From assembly GCA_958295665.1 (NCBI GenBank), contig OY282559.1:133217241-133281240 (forward strand): 64,000 nucleotides of DNA. Reading direction: 5' to 3'. The DNA is from Tipula vernalis. Taxonomy: Eukaryota; Arthropoda; Insecta; Diptera; Tipulidae. The position numbers and the translations under genes are program-made. This document shows positions 42,323 to 54,479 of this stretch, in pieces. The notes beneath the pieces are model-generated. The model was not told the origin of the DNA and did no database searches. It worked only from the letters and a program-made list of their open reading frames with translations. Position 1 is the first letter of the stretch. Every line of letters starts with the position of its first letter.

Positions 42323-45300
42323 AAAGTCGGATAAGAAATGGCCAAGTTGCTTCCTTTCTTATCATTTTATAATCCCATTTCCATCATACTTGCTGAATTT
42401 CAACAAAATCGAATAAGAAATGGCCAAAATCATTTTAGAATCACATTTCGATCGTGAATGGTAAAGTTCATCAAAATTGGCAAAAAATGGTCAAGTTCCT
42501 TCCTAATTGGCCATGTTCCACAACTTCGGAAAAAAATCGGATAAGAAATGGCCAAGATCCTTACTAATTGGCCATATACCAATACACGCGGAATTTCAAC
42601 AAAATCGGATAAGAAATGAACAAGTTCCTTCCTAATTGCCCATATTCCCGAACTTTATCTAAAAATTATTTTAGAATCCCCATTTCGATCGAACATGTTG
42701 AATTTCATGAAAATGGAATAAGAAATGGTCAAGTTCCTTCCTAATTGGCCATATTCTCGAAATTTATCTAAAAATTATTTTAGAATTCCTATTTCTATCG
42801 AACATGTTGAATTTCAAGAAAATCGGATAAGAAATGTCCAAGTTCCTTCCTAATTCGGAATATTCCAGAACTTACCAAAATCATTTTAGAATCTCATTTC
42901 GATCGTGCATGCTTAATTTCATCAAATTAGGATAAGAAAGAGCCAAGTTCCTTCCTAATTGGCCATATTCCAGAACATTATCTGAAAATCATTTTAGAAT
43001 CTCATTTTGATCGGGCATGTTGAATTTCATGAAAATCGAATAAAAATGGTCAAGTTACTTCCTATTTGGCTATGTTCCACAAATTCGGAATAAAATCGGA
43101 TAAGAAATGGCCAAGTTTCTTATTAATTGGCGATATTCCAGAACTTTATCTAAAAATCATTTTTGAGTCACATTTCTGAATTTCATCAAAATCGAATAAG
43201 AAATGGCCAAGTTCCTTACTAATTCACAATATTCCAGAACTTACCAAAATCATTTTAGAATCTCATTTCGACCGTGCATGCTTAATTTCATCAAATTAGG
43301 ATAAGAAATGGTCAAGTTCCTTCCTAATTGGCAATATTACATGTTGAATTTTATCCAAATCGGATAAGAAATGGTCAAGTTCCTTCTTAATTGGCCATAT
43401 TCTAGAACATTATCTGAAAATCATTTTAGAATCTCTTTTCGATCGGGCATGTGGAATTTCATTCAATTCGAATAAAAATTGTCAAGTTCCTTCCTAATTG
43501 GCCACATTCCACAACTTCGGAATAAAATCGGATAAGAAATGGCCAAGTTTTTTCCTAATTGGCGATATTCCAGAACTTTATCTAAAAATCATTTTTGAGT
43601 CACAATTCTGAATTTCATCAAAATCGGATAAGAAATGGCCAAGTTCCTTACTAATTAGCCATATTCCGTAACTTTATCTAAAAATCATTTAATAATAACA
43701 TTTCGATCGTACACGCTGAATTTTATGAAAATCGAATAAGAAATGGCCAAGTTCCTTCCTAATTCGCAATATTCCAGAACTTACCAAGATCATTTTAGAA
43801 TCTCATTTCCATCGTGCATGCTCATCAAATTAGGATAAGAAATGGTCAAGTTCCTTCCTAATTGGCAATATAACATGCTGAATTTTATCCAAATCGGATT
43901 AAAAATTGTCAAGTTACTTCCTAATTGGCCATATTCCAGAACATTATCTGAAAATCATTTTAGAATCTCATTTCGATCGTGCATGGTGTAGTTCTTCAAA
44001 ATCGAATAAAAATGGTCAAGTTCCTTCCTAATTGGCCATGTTTCACAACTTCGGAATAAAAACAGATAAGAAATGGCCAAGTTCCTTATTAATTGGGGAT
44101 ATTCCAGAACATTTTCTAAAAATAATTTTTGAGTCACATTTCGATCGTGCATGCTGAATTTCATCAAAATCGGATAAGAGATGGCTAAGTTCCTTACTAA
44201 TTGACCATATTCCCGAACTATATCTAAAATTATTTTAGAATTCCCATTTCCATCGAACATGTTGAATATCATGAAAATCGGATAAGAAGTGGCCAAGTTC
44301 CTTCCTAATTCACCATATTCCCGAACCTTATCTAAAAATTATTTTAGAATTCCAATTTCCAACGAACATATTGAATTTCATGAAAATCGAATAAGAAATG
44401 GCCAAGTTCCTTCTTAATTCGCAATATTCCAGAACATACCAAAATTATTTTAAAATCCTATTTCCAAAATCGGATAAGAAATGGCCAAGTTACTTCCTAA
44501 CTGACCATAATCCAGAACATTATGTAAAACTCATTTTATAATACCATTTCCATCGTGCATGTTGAATTTCATGAAAATCGGATAAGAATTGGCCAAGTTC
44601 CTTCCTAATTAGCAATATTACATACTGAATTTCATCCAAATCGGATTTAAAATGGTCAAATTCCTTCCTAATTGGCCATGTTCCAGAATTTTATTTAAAA
44701 CTTATTTTAGAATTCCCTTTTCCGTCGAACATTTTGAATTTCAAGAAAATCGGATAAAAAATTGCCAAGTTCTTTCCTATTGCGCAATATTCTAGAACAT
44801 ACCAAAATCATTTTAAAATCCCATTTCGATCGTTTTTGCTGAACTTCATTAAAATCGGATAAGAAATGGCTATGTTCCTTCCTAATTGGCCATATTCCCG
44901 AACTTTATCTAAAAATTATTTTAGAATTTCCTTTTTCATCAAACATGTTGAATTTTGAAAGTTCCTTCCTAATTCGCAATATTCCAGAACATATTAAAAT
45001 CATTTTAAAATCCCATTTCCATCGTATTTGCTAAATTTTATGAAAATCAGATAAGAAATGGCCAAGTTTCATCCTAATTGGCCATATTCCAGAACTTACC
45101 AAAATCATTTTAGAATCCAATTTCCATCATACTGGCTGAATTTCAACAAAATCGAATAAGAAATGGCCAAAATCATTTTAGAATCACATTTCGTCTAATT
45201 GCATCAAATTAGGATAAGAAATAGTCATGTTCCTTCCTAAATTGGCTATATTCCAGAACTTTATCTGAAAATTATTTTAGAATCTCATTTCGACCGTGAA

Positions 45301-48300
45301 TGGTGAAGCTCATCAAAATCGGATAAAAATGGTCAAGTTCCTTCCTAATTGGCCATGTTCCACAACTTAGGAATAAAATCGGATAAGAAATGGCCAAGTT
45401 CCTTATTAATTGGCGATATTCCAGAACTTTCTCTAAAAATCATTTTTGAGTAACATTTCTGAATTTCATCAAAATCGAATAAGAAATGGCCAAGTTCCTT
45501 ACTTATTAGCAATATTCCAGAACTTTATCTAAAAATCATTTTAGAATATCATTTCGATCGTACACGCTGAATTTTATGAAAACCGAATCTGAAATGGCCA
45601 AGTTCCTTCCTAATTCACAATATTCCAGAACTTACCAAAATCATTTTAGAATCTCATTTCGACCGTGTATGCTTAATTTCATCAAATTAGGATAAGAAAT
45701 GGCCAAGTTTGTTCCTAATTCGCAATATTACATACTGAATTTCATCCAAATCGGATTAAAAATGGTCAAGTTACTTCCTAATTGGCCATATTCCAGAATA
45801 TTATCTGAAAATCATTTTAGAATCTCATTTTGATCGGGCATGTTGAATTTCATCAAAATCGAATAAAAATGGTCAAGTTCGTGCCTAATTGGCTATGTTC
45901 CACAAATTCGGAATAAAATCGGATGAGAAATGGCCAAGTACTTTCCTAATTGGCGATATTCCAGAACTTTATCTAAAAATCATTTTTGAGTCACAATTCT
46001 GAATTTCATCAAAATCGGATAAGAAATGGCCAAGTTCCTTCCTAATTGGCAATATTCCAGAACTTACCAAAATCATTTTAGAATCTCATTTCGATCGTAC
46101 TTGCTGAATTTCAACAAAATCGAATAAGAAATGGCCAAATCGTTTTAGAATCTCATTTCGATTGTGCATCCTAAATTTCATCAAATTAGGATAAGAAATG
46201 GTCAAGTTCCTTCCTAATTGGCCATATTCCAGAACTTTATCTAAAAACTATTTTAGAATTCCCATTTCCATCGAACATGTTGAATATCATGAAAATCGGA
46301 TAAGAAGTGGCCAAATTCCTTCCTAATTGGCCATATTTCACAACTTCGGAATTAAATCGGATAAGAAATGGCCAAGTTCCGTATTAGTTGGAGATATTCC
46401 AGATTTTTATTTAAAAATCATTTTAGTCACATTTCGATCGTGCATGCTGAATTTCAATAAATTAGGATAAGAAATGGCCAAGTTACTTCTTAACTGGTTA
46501 TAATCCAGAACATTATCTAAAACTCATTTTAGAATACCATTTCCATCGTACATGTTGAATTTCATGAAAATCGGATAAGAAATTGCCAAGTTCCTTCATA
46601 ATTGGCAATATTACATGCTGAATTTCATCCAAATCGGATTTAAAATGGTCAAGTTACTTCCTAATTGGCCATATTACAGAACATAATCTAAAAATCATTT
46701 TAGAATCTCATTTCGATCGGGAATGTTGAATTTCATCAAAATCGAATAAAAATTGGTCAAATTCCTTCCTAATTGGCCATGTTCCACAACTTCGAAATAA
46801 AATCGGATAAGAAATAGCTAAGTTCCTTATTATTTTGCGATATTCTAGCACTTTATCTAAAAATCATTTTTGAGTCACATTTCTCAATTTCATCAAAATC
46901 GGATAAGAAATAGCCAAGTTCCTTACTAAATAGCCATATTCCAGAACTTTATCTAAAAAGTGAATTTTATCAAAATCGTATAAGAAATGGCCAAGTTCTT
47001 TCCTTATTGGCCATATTCTCGAACTTTATCTAAAAGTCATTTTAAAATCCCATTTCCAAAATCGGATACGAAATGATCAAGTTCCTTACTAACTGGCCAT
47101 AATCCAGAACTTAATCTAAAAATCATTTTAGAATTACCATATCCATCGTACATGATGAGATCATGAAAATCGGATAAGCAATGGCCGAGTTCCTTCCTAA
47201 TTGGCAAAATTCCAGAACTTACCAAAATCATTTTAGAATCCCATTTCGATCGTACTTGCTGAATTTCAAGAAAATCGAATAAGAAATGGCCAAATCATTT
47301 TAGAATCTCATTTCGATCGTGCAAGCTGAATTTCATCAAAATCGGATAAGAAATGGCATTTCCATCGAACATGTTGAATTTCATGAAAATCGGATAAGAA
47401 ATAACCAAGTTCCGTCCTAATTGCCCATATTCCCGAACTTTATCTGAAAATCATTTTAGAATCTCGATCGTGCATGGTAAAGTTCATCAAAATCGAATAA
47501 AAATTGGTCAAGTTCCTTCCTAATTGGCCGTATTTCACAATTTCGGAATAAAATCGGATAAGAAATGGCCAAGTTCCTTATCAGTTTGAGATATTCCAGA
47601 ACTTTATCTAAAAATCATTTTAGAATACCATTTCGATCGTACACGCTGAATTTTATGAAAATCGTATAAGAAATGGCCAAGTTCCTTCCTAATTGGCCAT
47701 ATTCTCGAACTTTATCTAAAAATTATTTTAGAATTCCCATTTCCATTGCAAACTTTGAATATCATGAAAATCGGATAAGAAGTGGCCAAGTTCCTTCTTA
47801 ATTCGCAATATTCCAGAACATACCAAAATCATTTTAAAATCGCATTTCCAAAATCGGATAAGAAATGACCAAGTTCCTTACTAGTTGGCCATAATCCAGA
47901 ACTTTATCTAAAAATCGTACATGATGAATTTCATAAAAATCGGATAAGCAATGGCCGAGTTCTTTCCTAATTGACAATATTCCAGAACTTACCAAAATCA
48001 TTTTAGAATCCCATTTCGATCGTACTTGCTGAATTTCAGCAAAATCGAATAACAAATGGCCAAATCATTTTAGAATCTCATTTCGATTGTGCTTCCTAAA
48101 TTTCATCAAATTAGGATAAGAAATGGTCAAGTTCCGTCCTAATTGGCCATATTCCAGAACATTATCTAAAAATCATTTTAGAATCTCATTTCGATCGTGC
48201 ATGCTGAATTTCATCAAAATCGGATAAGAAATGGCATTTCCATAGAAAATGTTGAATTTCATGAAAATAGGATAAGAAATAGGCAAGTTCCGTCCTAATT

Positions 48301-48935
48301 CGCAATCTTCCAAAATATACCAAAATCATTTAAAAATCCCATTTTCAAAATCGGATAAGAAATGGCCAAGTTACTTCCTAATTGGCCACAATTCAGAACT
48401 TTATCTAAAAATCATGTTAGAATACCATTTTCATCGTACATGTTGATTTTCATGAAAATCGGATAGGAAATGGCCGAGTTCCTTCCTAATTGACAAAAAT
48501 CCAGAACTTACCAAAATCATTTTAAAATCCCATTTCCATCGTACTTGCTGAATTTCAACAAAATCGAATAAGAAATGGCCAAATCATGTTAGAATCTCAT
48601 TTCGATTGTGCATGCTGAATTTCATCAAATTATAATAAGAAATGGTCAAGTTTCTTCCTAACTGGCCATCCAAATTCTCGAACTTTATCTAAAACTCGTT
48701 TTAAAATCATGTTGCCATCGTACTTGCTGAATTTGATCAAAATCGTATTGAAAATGCTCAAATTAATTCCTAATTGGCCATATATTCACAACTTTATCTG
48801 AAAATCCTTTTTAGAATTTCATTTCGATCGTGCATGCTGAATTTCATCAAAATCGGATATGAAATGGCCAAGTTCCTTTATAATTGGCTGTATTCCAGAA
48901 CTTTGGCTAAACATTATTTTAGAATCCCATTTCAA
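42323..48935. repeat. ~108-bp satellite array (~6.6 kb, about 60 monomers)
   Basis: A typical monomer contains GAAATGGCCAAGTTCCTTCC, TAATTGGCCATATTCCAGAA, TCATTTTAGAATCTCATTTC and GATCGTGCATGCTGAATTTC, about 108 bases in all. Monomers vary by substitutions and by partial deletions. A distinctive variant with CACAACTTCGGAATAAAATC recurs at about 42525, 43075, 43505, 44047, 45362, 45902, 46332, 46790 and 47540; most spacings fall near 430-460 or 540, i.e. four or five monomers, so a higher-order repeat exists. Frames inside (for example 43955-44296 minus) are by-products. Left and right edges are gradual. Confidence 0.93.
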
Positions 48936-49112
48936 CGGACAACTTTTTTCGTCCCGTCGATGTCCGTTATAGTGAGGTTTCTCTGTATTAATGTGTGGGT
49001 ACATGGGTATCTAAAATTTTGTTATTTTTGTAGTGGCGACTAATAAATTTTCATTACATCAGTTTTACTACCCATTCTACAATGCTATAACGCGGCTATA
49101 ACAGTTTCACTT
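48936..49112. other. Unique sequence right of the satellite
   Basis: Contains GTCCGTTATAGTGAGGTTTC followed by TCTGTA and, near 49087, TATAACGCGGCTATAACAG. No gene. Confidence 0.35.
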
Positions 49113-49290
49113 CAAAATATTTTTCCAGTTCCTCTCGGTGCATCAATAAAGTAGATTTTTAACCGATTATTAGAAATAGCTGTGTTTATTTCATTATAAA
49201 TAATTTGCTGCTCGGCATTTAATTGGTTTTTATTTTCCAATACTTGCTGTCTTAAATTGTCGGTATTAGCGGGTAACTCGATTTGAATCA
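49113..49290 (-). pseudogene. Helitron helicase N-terminal part with Walker A
   Basis: The minus strand reads LRQQVLENKNQLNAEQQIIY, NEINTAISNNRLKIYFID, then APRGTGKIF and a stop at about 49115. LNAEQ followed some 30 residues later by the GTGK P-loop is the start of the Pif1-type helicase domain. The frame breaks right after the P-loop, where the piece at 41590 would continue (IFLFNPLLKK). The two pieces are the same orientation and 7.5 kb apart. Confidence 0.65.
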
Positions 49291-51165
49291 TTAAAGGTTG
49301 TGATTATACGTTGTTAACTTTTGGCCTATCAGGAAAATGAATTACTGATTTGTTGTTTCGTCTCATCGTTGAACATAGATCCTGTAAATGTCTTCGGTAA
49401 ATTCAATTTTAAATTGTTCACGCACAATTCAAATTGTGGCAAATAGCTCTTAATTGTTTAGGACATTGCGAAATTCTAGCTTTCAAGTGCAAATCTATAG
49501 CGTTCTCTTAAACTTTAAAAAAATAATTTTACATTTGACATTAACGTTATATTTCAATTCAACCCATCTGCACCCTACATTAAAACGATTAAACGTTATA
49601 AAAGTTAATGTAATCAATGCAGATGATGATAGTGACGTAAACAACAAAATAATGGCATTTGAATTATGTATGTGTATATACACTTGACTTTCTTCAGCTC
49701 GTGATAAGGTATCTGCCACAACGGTGTTTTCGCCTTTAGCTTACCGAATGTCGGTGACAAAGAACATCGTTCAGACTTTGATGCGATCCAAAAATTATTT
49801 TAAATCAATTATTTGGTATTAAAAAAAAGGTAATTAACGGATTTCTGGTCAATCTGTCAATTTCTGTTAATATACAGTATACTTTCTAATATGTACATGC
49901 TTATATTTTGTTATTCGTTAGGAACTTCACACTCATGTCGTTTTAACATATTTTGAACAAAGTTAAAAGAAACAAAAAAAAAAAAAATTTAAAATGGAAA
50001 AATTTTTACGGAAAATGTAGCAAATTTTCCGGAATTTTTCTCTTGCACGATCCTATCAAAAGAATTTTTCAAAAACGCCCGACTGTCCAAGATTTTCACG
50101 TTACACCCATAAATTCTTTTTATAGCCTTTGATTCGCTTATTTAACCTATTGTACACACAAATATTTTATGTATCCCACTGTATTCACTGATCATTTCAG
50201 GTTTTAATACGGTAACTTACCGTAGGAAATTAAACTAAAAAAAATAAAAACCTAACGTGCTTTGTCGAATATGTGAGGCCCATAAATTAGTCGTAATTGA
50301 AATGTGATAGTGAAAATGTTTAAGTGATTGTGCTACATATAATAAGTGTGATATTTTATAAAAGTGACAATTATTATGTGTATTGTGATGCTGGTGTTTA
50401 TAAATAATAAGGTAAGTGATATTGCAAGTTTGTTCCAAACTTAATAAAAGTTTTGAATACTTTTAATGACATTAAGGAAAGAGTATCCTTTCTTCTTTTT
50501 TTTTTTGTTTTGTTTAAATATATTAACTCAAAATAAATTGTTCCTACTAATTGAAATTCATATTAGAATTTAATAAGAAAATTTTGAATTATCGATATTT
50601 CGAGCTAAATGCTCATCATCGGGATACTAATTTTATTAAAGCACCCAAGAAAGTAAAAAATATAAGTTGCAAAAATTGTAACAAATAGTTAAACATAGGC
50701 ATACATATAAATTAAAAATTAAGATAACTTACAAAGAATAAAAATAGAAAATTCTTAATTCCTGGACTTTATTAAATAATTTATTATAAGTTTACTCTGT
50801 GAGTCTGTCGCTATTTTAATTTCACTTGTTGTTCTTTTTGTTGTAACGCATCATCTTACATTAATATTTTATTAACGTGAGTTATACTTTTGCGGTTGTG
50901 GCGTTTAAATTGTTTAACAAAATTTTTTCATGTGGTTAAAAGATACATTTTCTTGTAAACAAATTCAAAAAATTGCATCAATTATTACAAAAAATTGTGA
51001 AGAGAACTAATAAACAAATTTTTCTTAATAATAATTACAAAAGGGTTACCTGTAGTTTTTCGTCGATTTTGGCTTTTAAATGAAACAATTTTATACAAAA
51101 ATAAATGAATCCAATTTCCAATGGTATGGAACTAATACCTTTAAAAATAAATCTTCTCCTTAATA
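49291..51165. other. Gene-less AT-rich stretch
   Basis: Some upstream Helitron sequence may persist to about 49430 but no motif is clear. The rest is AT-rich with an A-run at 49974-49987. No supported gene. Confidence 0.4.
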
Positions 51166-52751
51166 AATCTTTTCTCGAAAATATTTGAGGAGACCGTATG
51201 GTATTCTTGTGAACTCAAAGAGTTCAAAAAGAATGGTAATAGCATTTTTGTGAATGTATTGCGCCGCGACCGGAATTTGGTGATACGCTGGCACGGAATC
51301 TATTTACGTGAAAATGGTGCAGTCTCTAAGGATTAATGAAATATTATGAATGTGAAGAAGTGTGCAAGGGCGTTAGACGTTGCTGTCACGCTTCTGGAGG
51401 TGAAGCTTGTGCTTCTCAGGGTCCAGTTGTCATGGTCGCGAAAATGGTAAATGACCCTCGCTTATGATTCGATGTACCACATTGTGTTTCACTGGTAGGT
51501 CATACTGAGGCTCCTGCGTCAGGGTAGAGTAACAGCGAAGGAGTTCGCCGTAAAGGCCATTCATTGTTCACCCTAACAGCTACAGCCTTAACAAAAAGAA
51601 ATGTGTTTGTGTTTAAGAGGCGTTTGTTTTTTAAATCCACCATCAACCTGAATTTTACTAAAAAAATCAGCACCAATTATTTTGTCTTGTAACAAGTGCT
51701 ATTACAAAAGCATGCCTAAAATCGCGACTTAACCCCAAATCCAAATGGAGCAATCGCGTACCATATGTGACCGCCGTTAGCTGCGACTAAATGGTTCTCA
51801 GAATCATTGACAAGGTTGGTAAAATTCATCTTTGGTACGACGGAGATATCGGCGCCAGTGTCAATAAGAAAACTGAGTTGTGAATTAGAACATTTAATCG
51901 TAAGGCGACGATTTCGGATCGTCCTATTGTTCGTCGCTTGTACATTGGGACGTATTAGTTTTCCTTTGAAGGCGGATTTTGTGGAGGATTCTTTTGTTCA
52001 AATGAACATTCATCACATTTTCTTGCCCTCTCTCCAAATCTACGGTCATAGTAGCTGATGAGTGTCTTCTATTTCTGTTATTTGACCGTGACCTTGAGCG
52101 CGATTGACCAGAAAACTCACGGTTGAATTTTGCCGTCAATTGATCTATTGCTTTCTGTAGACTGTTAGTGAAATTTCATTCTGTCTATACTCGGTTTTCA
52201 GTATGAGGGAAGGTCTCGATGATTCAACGGCATTGCAAACAAAGTTTGGTCGGTTGATTTCAAATATTCGGTCCTTGTTCTCGTATTGCTACTATCGATC
52301 GTGTACTACTCGGTAATCGGCATAAGCCATAACCACAGTGTTTTAAGCAATTGAGCATTTACAGCTGTGGAAGTCCCAGATTTTTCCACGAGATATTTAT
52401 AAAAGTGAAGAGGGTGAAAAATCGCCCATGTCGGTAGATTTGAGGAGGTTCTCGATTCTACTTTGCTCCGTCATAAGACTTATTCATCATACTCAGTCAT
52501 TTAATGGGGGCTTTCGGATTATTGCGGCTACCGTGCGATCACTTCCATCTGCAAATGAGCTATCGCGAAGTTAAATTTCTGTTCGTCACTAGTAATTCTT
52601 CGAACTTTAAATAAGGACTCTTGAACCAAAGTTCAGGTAGATCCTTCCAGAACTGCGAAATGGGCACTTCTGCAGCATTCACTCTGGTATTGGTTTCTGA
52701 AGTTTCTACCTTGTCTCTGTCGACTTTATTATCGTTGTCTATATCAGACAT
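51166..52751 (-). pseudogene. Decayed Ty3/gypsy element, CsRn1-like (gag, protease, partial RT)
   Basis: Minus-strand order. Gag start MSDIDNDNKVDRDKVE and PISQFWKDLPELWFKSPYLK (52560-52751) has the W-x-x-N/L-P-x-L-W-F layout of CsRn1-clade gag. A serine-arginine stretch at 52060-52130 leads to a degraded CHCC knuckle. The protease is FLIDTGADISVVPKMNF with LVAANG (51770-51890). RT is reduced to PAYHQIPVAA and LFEFTRIPYGL (51180-51290). Frames are broken throughout and the RT before and after this block is deleted. Confidence 0.65.
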
Positions 52752-53689
52752 ATTTGTTTATTATCACTTTTATTAATATTATTTTTTAAAATATATTCTT
52801 TACAAGTTGCTTGAATTAAACCAAAAGAAATAAATTTGTTGTCTTATGGGGAAAATTTTAGAATGATAAGAGAGAAAAAAAATATTGATACTACATTTAA
52901 GTTGCAGTACTTATCACTTTATTCAGCTATGTTGATATTTGTACCGTTTGTTACACGAATTTATGCACATTGATTCAATATTTGATTCTTCTAATTAGCA
53001 ATTTATAGTGTGACTAAAATTAATTTAAAAAAAAGATGTTTTAGGTAACTTTTAAACTTAATCAAATTGAATGAATAGTAAGAAACGATCTCATTAACTT
53101 AGATTAAAACGGCCTGCAATAGTAATTCTTCTGTTGATTGGCGATTATTGGCGTTTTTTATCTTAAAGAAACCTTGATGATCATTCCGCTGGATGGCGGT
53201 ACTGTTATGATGCTGTTTCTGCAATTTTATTAGCGTGTCTTTTCCGATGAATATCCAAAAATGTTTGTATTTAAAGATGTACGCTGTTCTGTTGATCCGG
53301 CGTGTATTTATGAATGAAGAAATTTGGATTGATATTTAATTTTTAATTCTAAAATGCGTTGCTACCGGAATAACCTTGTCGATAGTTGCAACAACCATTT
53401 TCAAGTTTAGGATAACTTGTTGTTCAGATATATTTATTTCATCTTATATGTGGTTATTATGTTGTTGTTTAAACCGGATGAAATAGCAGACCTTACAGAG
53501 TAGAGACTTATCCCGGCTTATAAATGTAATCACATACACCACTTTCAACTTTAGAAATATCTGACTCCAAATAGATTAAATAAAACCACTCACACATACT
53601 TACTATTTATTTATTATTATTTAGAATATAAAATTATAGATTTTATAATTTATAAGTTTAACATTCGATGACCAAAAATGTAATGAGAA
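52752..53689. other. Gene-less stretch
   Basis: AT-rich, no recognised coding or repeat signal except short T and A runs. Confidence 0.45.
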
Positions 53690-53699
53690 AAAATACGAT

Positions 53700-54150
53700 A
53701 TGGAAACATTTTTGAGGTTCACTGTATTGAAGATTGGCCAATTCACAAGGAGATATTCCGCGTGTCCGACATAGAAGGATAATTATATATAGGCATCCTT
53801 TATCGACTACATGTAGCCATATTCCAATACGATGAAATAGGACCATTTGTTGTTGACCTTGAATGTTGGTAATTTTTGATACGACCTACAGAAATTTTTG
53901 AGGTTCACTTTATTAGAGATTGGCCAATTCACAGAGATGTTCCGCGTGTTCGACGCAGAAGGAGATATAGGCATCCTTTATCGACTACATGTAGCCATAT
54001 TCCAATACGATGAAATAGGACCATTTGTTGTTGACCTCGAATGTTGGTAATTTTTGATACGATATGCAGAAATTTTTGAGGTTCACTCTATTGGAGATTG
54101 ACCAATTCACAGAGATATTGTACGGGTTCGATCGGCTATGGATGAGACAT
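53700..54150 (+). repeat. Left arm: ~2.5 tandem ~180-bp units
   Basis: Units start near 53714, 53900 and 54078, with the third cut off about 70 bases in. Units are about 90 percent alike by eye. Confidence 0.85.
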
Positions 54151-54479
54151 AATTTACCTCCCATTGATAAATTTTAAAAAATAATGATTGGTCTTTTGTT
54201 TATCTTCAATTGAATTTATCTGCCGACTTCCGTGAATAAATTCAAACTTCGTTTTTATTGTTCGGCCGATTGTATAATGGAATTTATCTGGCAAAAACAA
54301 ATTTAAACAGATTTTGTCGTTTGTGTATACTACTATACCTACTTAAATTATTTATTGAATTCTTGTAATACATTTCATTATCCACTTATTTAGTTTAATA
54401 TAAACGGCTGAACAATTTTCCAAAAATAAATTACCTAATTATACTTTACAATAAAAAACAAAGATTTTAGATTTTAGAA

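Noticed and set aside
43955..44296. 113-codon frame and similar ones in the 42-49 kb region
   Set aside because: They are by-products of the ~108-bp satellite (108 is a multiple of three, so frames repeat through monomers).
42323..48935. CRISPR array
   Set aside because: The repeat units are long, diverged and directly adjacent with no unique spacers, and the DNA is eukaryotic.
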